Positions 1 through 5,309 of a DNA stretch of 11,292 nucleotides are shown one piece after another. Source of the DNA: an uncultured Clostridiaceae bacterium. GTDB lineage: Bacteria; Bacillota; Clostridia; Lachnospirales; Lachnospiraceae. The notes beneath the pieces were generated by a model that was not told the DNA's origin, made no database searches, and was given only the letters and a program-made list of their open reading frames with translations. The position numbers and the translations under genes are program-made. The stretch is from positions 1 to 11,292 of the forward strand of contig CATLIJ010000059.1 of NCBI GenBank assembly GCA_949948825.1. Reading direction: 5' to 3'. The stretch's first letter is position 1. Each line of letters begins with the position of its first letter.

Positions 1-30
1 ATTGTCCTCAACCCTAGTATTTATCAACCT

Positions 31-99
31 TCAAGCCGTTTTATGGAGATATATGGATTTACATGAATCAGCCTCATATATAACGATGCCTAGTTTCAT
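31..99 (-). CDS. Possible small or truncated ORF (22 aa) downstream of lysA
   Basis: A minus-strand ATG at 97-99 follows an AAAGGAG ribosome binding site (111-117, 11 nt spacing) and a plausible promoter (132-159). It opens MKLGIVIYEADSCKS and meets TGA after 22 codons. The first eight or so residues resemble the first beta-strand of small alpha/beta proteins such as DsrE-like ones, but nothing after that does. It may be a genuine micropeptide, a leader ORF for a gene beyond the window edge, or the start of a broken gene. The start signals look real; the product is not recognised. Confidence 0.3.
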   Translation of the reverse strand: MKLGIVIYEADSCKSIYLHKTA

Positions 100-131
100 T
101 TTATCCTAATCTCCTTTGGTTTTTCTGATAT

Positions 132-159
132 TTTATAGGGTTTTCGCCTCTCATGGCAA
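132..159 (-). promoter_or_regulatory. Probable sigma-A promoter for the gene leaving the left edge
   Basis: Read on the minus strand, TTGCCA (154-159) and TATAAA (132-137) are separated by 16 bp. Each box has one mismatch to consensus. It sits between the end of lysA and the small ORF at 31-99, so that ORF, or whatever follows it beyond the edge, is likely its own transcription unit. Confidence 0.4.
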
Positions 160-173
160 AAGCAGCATACTTT

Positions 174-198
174 CTGTGACACTAACAGGCTGTCACAG
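174..198 (-). other. Hairpin overlapping the lysA stop codon
   Basis: CTGTGACA (174-181) and TGTCACAG (191-198) form a perfect 8-bp stem around a 9-nt loop. The lysA TGA lies inside the stem. No U-run follows in the direction of lysA transcription, so it is not a canonical intrinsic terminator. It could mark or stabilise the 3' end of the operon transcript, or terminate weakly. Confidence 0.4.
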
Positions 199-1461
199 AT
201 ACTTTTTCATCATCTCACAGGCCTCCAGGGTAGCAAAATAATCTCCCGGGGTCTCAGCCCGACGGATCTGCTCCACAGTGCCGTCCTCCTTCAAAAGAAG
301 CTCTGCAGACCGCAGCTTTCCATTGTAATTATATCCCATGGAATATCCGTGGGCCCCAGTATCATGGATCACCAGCAGATCTCCCATGTCAATCTTTGGC
401 AGCATCCGGTCCACGGCAAACTTGTCATTATTCTCACATAAGGAACCTGTCACATCATACATGCAGTCACAGGAAGCGTCCTCCTTCCCTGCCACTGTAA
501 TATGATGGTACGCGCCGTACATGGCAGGACGCATCAAATCCACGGCACAGGCATCCACCCCGATATATTCCTTGTAGGTGTGCTTCTCATGAATCGCGGT
601 TGTCACCAGACATCCGTAGGGAGCCAGCATAAACCGCCCCAGCTCTGTGAAGATGGCCACATCTCCCATGCCTGCCGGGGTCAGTGCCTCCTCATAGTCC
701 TTGTGTACGCCCTTTCCGATGATGCCTATGTCATTGGGCGTCTGGTCCGGACGGTAGGCCACTCCCACGCCCCCGGACAGATTGATAAACTTTGGCGCAA
801 TGCCAGTCTTCTCCTTCAGTCTGACTGCTGTCTCAAAAAGTACCCTGGCAAGTATGGGGTAATAGTCATTGGTCACGGTATTGCTGGCAAGAAACGCATG
901 GATTCCCAACTCTCTGGCCCCTTTTTCCTTCAATACGCGAAAAGCCTCTGCCAGCTGTTCAAAGGTCATGCCGTATTTGGCCTCTCCTGGATTGTCCATG
1001 ATTCCATTGCTGATTTCAAAGACGCCTCCCGGGTTGTACCGACAGGAAATGACTGCGGGAATCCCCCCCAGCTCCTCCTCCACACTGGCGATGTGAGTGA
1101 TGTCATCCAGATTGATGATGGCCCCCAAATCATTTGCCTGTTTAAACTCCCCTTTTGGAGTATTGTTGGAGGAAAACATTATGTCTCTTCCAGACAGCCC
1201 CACTGCATCTGACAGCATCAGCTCTGTGGCAGAGGAACAATCTGTGCCGCAGCCGCATTCCTTTAATATTTTTAAAATATAAGGGTTTGGCGTTGCCTTC
1301 ACTGCAAAGTATTCTTTAAATCCCGGATTCCAGGAAAAAGCTTCCCGAAGCTTTGCCGCATTCTCCCGAATCCCCCTCTCATCATACAGATGAAAAGGAG
1401 TGGGATACTGCCGCACAATGTTCTCCAGCTGTTGTTTTGTCACAAATGGTCTCTTTTCCAT
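193..1461 (-). CDS. lysA: Diaminopimelate decarboxylase (lysine biosynthesis)
   Basis: PLP-dependent enzyme that decarboxylates meso-diaminopimelate to L-lysine, the last step of lysine synthesis, in the cytoplasm. The 422-aa length is normal. It has the fold-type III layout: an N-terminal alanine-racemase-like barrel with the PLP lysine in EYFAVKATPNP (K55), GCGTDCSSATEL at about 75-86, a glycine loop SGGVGVAYRP that would hold the PLP phosphate, and a C-terminal beta domain with GSLCENNDKF, whose Cys342 corresponds to the active-site cysteine of the partner subunit in the dimer. The usual EPGR motif reads ELGR (in IFTELGRFMLAPYG), which I recall as normal for the clostridial branch. It is the last gene of the operon, starting 6 nt after the pyk stop; its GAGGTGG ribosome binding site lies inside the end of pyk, at slightly long spacing. 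Arginine or carboxynorspermidine decarboxylases are relatives but fit less well. Confidence 0.95.
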   Translation of the reverse strand: MEKRPFVTKQQLENIVRQYPTPFHLYDERGIRENAAKLREAFSWNPGFKEYFAVKATPNPYILKILKECGCGTDCSSATELMLSDAVGLSGRDIMFSSNNTPKGEFKQANDLGAIINLDDITHIASVEEELGGIPAVISCRYNPGGVFEISNGIMDNPGEAKYGMTFEQLAEAFRVLKEKGARELGIHAFLASNTVTNDYYPILARVLFETAVRLKEKTGIAPKFINLSGGVGVAYRPDQTPNDIGIIGKGVHKDYEEALTPAGMGDVAIFTELGRFMLAPYGCLVTTAIHEKHTYKEYIGVDACAVDLMRPAMYGAYHHITVAGKEDASCDCMYDVTGSLCENNDKFAVDRMLPKIDMGDLLVIHDTGAHGYSMGYNYNGKLRSAELLLKEDGTVEQIRRAETPGDYFATLEACEMMKKYL

Positions 1462-1467
1462 AGTTCT

Positions 1468-2904
1468 TTAGTCCACCTCAATAATCCGCATAATATTTGT
1501 GTGTGTGGCTGGTTTGTTGCGGCTGATGCGGTTTACAACCCCAGCTGTCACCACCACCACATCTCCATCCTCAATGACCGCCTTTTCCTTCAAAAGATCC
1601 AGAGAGGACTCAATGAGCACATCCGTGGACTCAGCCCGCTTTGCCTGATAAGGCTTCACTCCCCAGTAAATCTGCATCTGGCGGACCGCGGAAGCGCTGG
1701 GAGACAGCCCGATCACCTGTACTCCGGGCCTCCATTTGGACAGAAGCCGGGTGGTATATCCTGTGATACTGGGGGCAATGATCACCTTGGCATGAAGGTT
1801 ATGGGCTGTGGACACAGTGGAATAGCACACAGCATTGGAAATATTGGTGGCATGCTCAGCTGACACCCGTCTCTGGCGGTATGCTGCTGTGTCCAGATAT
1901 TTCTCGGACGCTTCGCAGATCTGCACCATCATCTTCAGGGCCTCCACCGGATATTTGCCAGCCGCTGTCTCTCCGGACAGCATGACCACATCCGTACCGT
2001 CATAAACCGCATTGGCCACATCCGTCACCTCTGCCCTGGTGGGACGGGGATTGCGGATCATGGAATCCAGCATCTGAGTGGCTGTGATTACGGTCTTGCA
2101 GGCCATATTGCACTTGCGGATAATGGTTTTCTGGACATGGGGAACCTGCTCCGGGGGAATCTCCACGCCCAGGTCTCCTCTGGCGACCATAATCCCGTCA
2201 CTGGCCGCGATAATCCGGTCCAGATTCTCCATGCCCTCTGCATTCTCAATCTTTGCAATCACCTGCATGGTGGACCCGGCCTCTTTTAAAATATCCTTAA
2301 TCTCCTCTATGGCATCCGGCGTCCGCACAAAGGAGGCAGCAATAAAATCAAAGCCCTGTTCAATGCCAAACCGGATGTCCTCTTTGTCCTTGTCTGTCAG
2401 GGCCGGAAGCTTGATCTTCACTCCAGGCACATTGACCCCTTTTCTCTGGCCCAGCTCGCCGCCGTTAATCACCTTGCAGATGATATCCTCTCCTTTTACC
2501 TCCTGAACCAAAAGCTCAATCAGTCCGTCGTCAATCAAAATCCGGTTTCCCGGCTCCACATCCTCTGCAAGGCCGCTGTAATTAATATGGCCGATTTTCT
2601 CATTGCCCTCCAGCTCCCTGGTGGTCAGAATATACTCCTGGCCTTCTGTGAGCGTCACCTTTCCTCCGCCTTCCACCAGTCCGGTGCGGATCTCCGGCCC
2701 CTTGGTATCCAAAAGGGCTGCCACCGGAATGCCTAACTCCTCCCGCATGTTCTTCAAAAGATCCAGTCTTGCCTTCTGCTCCTCATGGGTTCCATGGGAG
2801 AAATTAAACCGGGCCACATCCATTCCGCCCAGAATCAGAGCCTTCATCACCTCAGGATTATCACTGTTTGGCCCCATAGTACAAATAATCTTCGTCTTTT
2901 TCAT
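1468..2904 (-). CDS. pyk: Pyruvate kinase
   Basis: Converts phosphoenolpyruvate and ADP to pyruvate and ATP, the last step of glycolysis. Visible motifs: KIICTMGP at the N terminus, RFNFSHG, LLDTKGPEIRTG, the signature VIAKIENAEGM with the catalytic lysine, MVARGDLGVEIP, and ATQMLDSM followed by NPRPTRAEVTDVANAVYDG and MLSGETAAGKYP. The allosteric C-terminal domain is complete. The extra PEP-utiliser domain found in many Bacillus enzymes is absent, so this is the short form of about 478 aa. The start is placed at the second in-frame ATG (2904), giving MKKTKII: the upstream ATG at 2916 lies directly against GGAGG, which is itself the ribosome binding site 5 nt before the chosen ATG. It is third in the corA operon, 18 nt after the rhomboid-like gene. 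Confidence 0.97.
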   Translation of the reverse strand: MKKTKIICTMGPNSDNPEVMKALILGGMDVARFNFSHGTHEEQKARLDLLKNMREELGIPVAALLDTKGPEIRTGLVEGGGKVTLTEGQEYILTTRELEGNEKIGHINYSGLAEDVEPGNRILIDDGLIELLVQEVKGEDIICKVINGGELGQRKGVNVPGVKIKLPALTDKDKEDIRFGIEQGFDFIAASFVRTPDAIEEIKDILKEAGSTMQVIAKIENAEGMENLDRIIAASDGIMVARGDLGVEIPPEQVPHVQKTIIRKCNMACKTVITATQMLDSMIRNPRPTRAEVTDVANAVYDGTDVVMLSGETAAGKYPVEALKMMVQICEASEKYLDTAAYRQRRVSAEHATNISNAVCYSTVSTAHNLHAKVIIAPSITGYTTRLLSKWRPGVQVIGLSPSASAVRQMQIYWGVKPYQAKRAESTDVLIESSLDLLKEKAVIEDGDVVVVTAGVVNRISRNKPATHTNIMRIIEVD

Positions 2905-2922
2905 CCTGTCCTCCATTATAAT

Positions 2923-3780
2923 TCAGCCGGAAGCATCCTTCTTTACATGCTTATGAGTATAAAGATGCTCCTGACAATATTCATAGCTGCCCTCACATTT
3001 GGAGCAATACCGGAATTCCAGCTCCTCCCCATCCTTTTCCGTTCTGCCGCACACAGCGCAGCGATGGCGGGTGGCTCCTTTGGGAAGGATCTTTGCCTCC
3101 TTCTGAAACGTCTTTTTTCTTTTTACCTCCTTTGGGGCAAATCTCTTAAAATTCCTGGTCATCAAAAAGAACACAAGCACATTGGCCAGAGACACCACCA
3201 ACTCGCACCGGGTTGCCGCTGTCCCAAACACAAAGCTGTACAAATATACTGCACACTCTGCCACAGCCAGCCATTTGGCCTTTACCGGAAGCACAAAGAA
3301 CATCAAAAACTGAACATCCGGAAAATACATGGCAAATGCCAGGAAAATGGATGAGTTTAAAAATCCGGTGGTCAGCATCCAGTCCTGCTTAAAAACCACA
3401 TATCCAAGGATACAGGCCAGCGCCTGGGCAAGCATCCCCATAAAGAAAAACACATTAAACCGGAAAGCTCCCCACACATTTTCCAGGGTCTGCCCCAGGC
3501 TGTGATACATGAACAGGGCAATAATGCCGAAAAAAATGCTGGTAAACCGGAACATTCCAAAGGAGGGAGGGAAAATCAAAAAGGTCACAAGCCTCCAGAT
3601 CTGCCCGTGGAGAATTGCCCTTCCGTCCAGAGAAAGATAATTCCCATAAATATTCCAGTACATCACAGGATTTACCACATAGACTGCCAGTCCCACTGCA
3701 TACAGAATCACAATGTAATACATCAAATTGGGAATGGCATACTTGTAGTACTTTCTCTCAAATTCATAAAAAAATTTCAT
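2923..3780 (-). CDS. Rhomboid-like membrane protein with C-terminal zinc-binding tail, probably not a protease
   Basis: 285 aa. Residues about 15-210 form roughly six hydrophobic segments with rhomboid-family landmarks: HGQIWRLVTFLIFPP, then LENVWGAFRFNVFFF, and a loop ending VLPVKAKWLA, typical of rhomboids. The active-site features do not fit: where GxSG is expected the sequence reads TTGFLNSSIFLAFA, and the last segment (VVSLANVLVFFL) lacks the catalytic histidine. I infer a pseudo-rhomboid. A basic linker (KRKKTFQKEAK) leads to a soluble tail with C241-x2-C244, C259-x2-C262, C269 and H272/H276/H278, a likely zinc knuckle or treble clef. GAAAGGG precedes the ATG by about 7 nt, and the gene starts 14 nt after the corA stop, so the two are probably cotranscribed. 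The substrate or partner is unknown; membrane scaffolding or chaperoning would fit inactive rhomboids. Confidence 0.78.
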   Translation of the reverse strand: MKFFYEFERKYYKYAIPNLMYYIVILYAVGLAVYVVNPVMYWNIYGNYLSLDGRAILHGQIWRLVTFLIFPPSFGMFRFTSIFFGIIALFMYHSLGQTLENVWGAFRFNVFFFMGMLAQALACILGYVVFKQDWMLTTGFLNSSIFLAFAMYFPDVQFLMFFVLPVKAKWLAVAECAVYLYSFVFGTAATRCELVVSLANVLVFFLMTRNFKRFAPKEVKRKKTFQKEAKILPKGATRHRCAVCGRTEKDGEELEFRYCSKCEGSYEYCQEHLYTHKHVKKDASG

Positions 3781-3794
3781 CTGCAGCCCTTTCT

Positions 3795-4736
3795 TTAAAA
3801 CAGGTTTTTCTTAGAAAAAATCATTGCCACGATCAGGGACAGCACCACCGCAAACCCAAGGACCACCCAAAAACCATACAGGCTCTGAGCGTAGGGCATG
3901 CCTGCCGGGTTCACATTCATGCCGTAAAAGCTGGCCACCATGGTAGGAATGGACATAACAATGGTAATGGTTGCCAGAAATTTCATGACAATATTCAGAT
4001 TGTTGGAAATCACCGAGGCAAAAGCATCCATGGTTCCGCTTAAGATGCCGCTGTAAATATTCGCCATCTCAATCGCCTGCTTGTTCTCAATGATTACATC
4101 CTCCAAAAGCTCAGTATCCTCCGGATATTTCTTGATTTTCTCATTCTTCAGAAGCTTCTCAAACACCACCTCATTGGACCGGAGGGAGGTGGTAAAATAA
4201 ACCAGGCTTTTCTCCAGCTCCAAAAGCTCAATCAGCTCCCGGTTCTTCTGAGACTTGTGAAGCTCCCGCTCCACCACCTCGCTCTTTTTGTCAATCATCC
4301 GCAGATACTGCAGATACAAGGAGGCATTTTTATATAAAATCTGCAGAATAAACCGGGTCCTCATATAGGTGTAAAAATCCCGCACCCGCCCGTCCATAAA
4401 GGCAGTCAGAACCGGTGTATCCTCCAGACATACGGTTATAATGGCCTCCTCCGTGGTGATGATGCCAAGAGGAATGGTCACATACCAGTCCTTCTCATTC
4501 CGCTCCTCAAGCACAGGAATATCCACCAGAATCAGGCTGTAGTGGTCCTCGTTTTCAATACGGGACCTCTCCTCCTCATCCAGCGGCGCCTTCACATGGT
4601 CCGGGTCAATGTCATACCGGTTTGCAATCTCTAATATCTCTGTGGCAGTAGGGTCTGTCAGAGCAATCCAGCAGCCGCTCTCCGCCTCATCTTTCTGGTG
4701 AATGGTTCCTTCTTCTGTCTTAAAAATCCGAATCAT
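3795..4736 (-). CDS. corA: CorA-family magnesium/divalent cation transporter
   Basis: 313 aa. CorA proteins are homopentameric channels that let Mg2+ (or Co2+, Ni2+, and in some members Zn2+) across the cytoplasmic membrane. The N-terminal two thirds form the soluble sensor domain (LTDPTATEILEIANRYDIDPDHV near the start, then a long charged helix containing KSEVVERELHKSQKNRELIELLELEK). Two transmembrane helices close the protein: the first runs through ATITIVMSIPTMVASFYGMNV and carries the family-defining GMN motif; the second is FWVVLGFAVVLSLIVAMIF before a basic tail SKKNLF. The start at 4736 is chosen because AAAGGAG lies 7 nt upstream; a longer frame begins with GTG at 4802 without a ribosome binding site. 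It is the first gene of the operon, downstream of a consensus promoter and a leader containing a short ORF. The ion specificity cannot be read from the sequence. Confidence 0.92.
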   Translation of the reverse strand: MIRIFKTEEGTIHQKDEAESGCWIALTDPTATEILEIANRYDIDPDHVKAPLDEEERSRIENEDHYSLILVDIPVLEERNEKDWYVTIPLGIITTEEAIITVCLEDTPVLTAFMDGRVRDFYTYMRTRFILQILYKNASLYLQYLRMIDKKSEVVERELHKSQKNRELIELLELEKSLVYFTTSLRSNEVVFEKLLKNEKIKKYPEDTELLEDVIIENKQAIEMANIYSGILSGTMDAFASVISNNLNIVMKFLATITIVMSIPTMVASFYGMNVNPAGMPYAQSLYGFWVVLGFAVVLSLIVAMIFSKKNLF

Positions 4737-4764
4737 CGCTTTTCTCCTTTCCTCTCCCGTTCTG

Positions 4765-4784
4765 TGGCAAAATGCCTTTTGCCA
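4765..4784 (-). promoter_or_regulatory. Leader hairpin just upstream of the corA ribosome binding site
   Basis: TGGCAAAA and TTTTGCCA form a perfect 8-bp stem with a 4-nt loop in the leader RNA, about 30 nt before the corA start. No U-run follows, so it is not an intrinsic terminator. With the short ORF further upstream it could form part of an attenuation or translation-control leader, but that is inference. Confidence 0.4.
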
Positions 4785-4837
4785 TGCAGACTTCACCTGC
4801 ACTGCATCCGGAAAAGGGAAAAAATGCTTATCCGAAA

Positions 4838-4930
4838 TCAGATACGCCGCCGGATTCCCGGAAACGACAGTACAGGCTTCTGCATTCGTATGTCATCCGC
4901 GTCTATGGAATACGCAGGACCACCGTCCAT
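4838..4930 (-). CDS. Possible 30-aa leader peptide upstream of corA
   Basis: The minus-strand leader carries AAGGAGG (4939-4945), exactly 8 nt before an ATG, which opens a 30-codon ORF starting MDGGPAYSIDADDIR and ending FPGIRRRI, then TGA. The ribosome binding site is better than those of several full genes here, and the ORF lies wholly between the consensus promoter and corA. It ends about 100 nt before the corA start. The acidic centre (DADD), scattered prolines and a run of three arginine codons near the end are features that can slow ribosomes. In Salmonella, corA is preceded by a leader ORF (corL) that affects transcription into the gene; a similar role is an analogy, not a shown homology. 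It could also be a fortuitous ORF. Confidence 0.45.
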   Translation of the reverse strand: MDGGPAYSIDADDIRMQKPVLSFPGIRRRI

Positions 4931-4970
4931 TCGTGCCGCCTCCTTTTCTCTGGTTTTTTCTTTCGTTATC

Positions 4971-4999
4971 ATTATAGTTTCTGACCGGGGTTTTGTCAA
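4971..4999 (-). promoter_or_regulatory. Consensus sigma-A promoter of the corA-rhomboid-pyk-lysA operon
   Basis: Read on the minus strand: TTGACA (4994-4999), a 17-bp spacer, TATAAT (4971-4976), which matches both consensus hexamers perfectly. Transcription should begin near 4964, giving a leader of about 230 nt before the corA start. It is the only clear promoter seen for the four-gene run. Confidence 0.82.
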
Positions 5000-5039
5000 A
5001 CAGATTGTGGTAAATGGGAGCCATACATAGTTACTGTTC

Positions 5040-5189
5040 GTTACTGTTCATGGGGGCATCTTCTTGCCCGTCTTTGACGGGCAAGAAGCATCAGGCGTCC
5101 GCCTGATGGGGAATCCGGCATAAATTTGGGCTTTCAAGCGAGCTTGACGCCCAAATTTATGCCGGATTCCCCGCCCTGCGAACTGTAAC
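5040..5189 (+). repeat. 150-bp structured repeat, copy A (left flank of the activase gene)
   Basis: The termini are imperfect inverted repeats: GTTACTGTTCATGGGG on the left, and CCCTGCGAACTGTAAC on the right, whose reverse complement begins GTTACAGTTCGC. Inside are three hairpins in order: 5060-5088 (13-bp perfect stem, TTT loop), 5089-5108 (9-bp stem, 2-nt loop) and 5108-5172 (24-bp perfect stem, with a nested TCAAGC/GCTTGA hairpin in its loop). The outer ten bases GTTACTGTTC also occur in tandem just before it (5030-5039). A second copy lies at 9554-9704 in opposite orientation, about 88% identical by hand alignment. No reading frame of note is inside. It resembles MITE-like or REP-like intergenic elements; I cannot assign a named family. 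Confidence 0.9.
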
Positions 5190-5309
5190 CCAAATCTTAA
5201 CCGATTTTTTACGCCTCTGCAAATTGTATTCTTTTTTATTTTGTGTTACAGTAAACGGTGCCATATACAGATTAGAAGACAAAAGGAGGCTGGGGATTTT
5301 CCCGAACAT
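5190..5309 (+). promoter_or_regulatory. AT-rich leader of the activase gene with ribosome binding site
   Basis: This 120-nt stretch between repeat copy A and the activase start holds AGGAGG at 5284-5289. Its spacing to the first ATG (5310) is 20 nt, with a small GGGA-TTT-TCCC hairpin (5293-5303) between them that could shorten the effective distance. A weak promoter candidate is TTGTAT (5224-5229), 17 bp, TACAGT (5247-5252); it matches consensus poorly and is offered only as the best visible option. Confidence 0.35.

Noticed and set aside
502..1212. 236-aa open frame on the plus strand
   Set aside because: It is antisense to lysA, whose motifs are unambiguous, and has no ribosome binding site or recognisable domain.
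1462..1520. Lysine riboswitch upstream of lysA
   Set aside because: lysA begins 6 nt after pyk, leaving no room for one.
2905..2916. Upstream ATG of pyk
   Set aside because: The four extra codons are the ribosome binding site itself (GGAGG) for the downstream ATG, and the usual pyruvate kinase start matches MKKTKII.
4737..4802. N-terminal extension of corA from a GTG at 4802
   Set aside because: No ribosome binding site precedes it, the extra residues do not resemble CorA, and the ATG at 4736 has AAAGGAG at ideal spacing.
4737..4964. Mg2+ riboswitch (M-box or ykoK type) in the corA leader
   Set aside because: I could not recognise the conserved M-box core, and no intrinsic terminator with a U-run is present. 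A covariance-model search would settle it.
5040..5189. CRISPR array or tRNA-like structure
   Set aside because: The hairpins differ from each other and are not regularly spaced direct repeats with unique spacers. No cloverleaf or tRNA signature (such as GTTCRANNC in a T-arm) was found.
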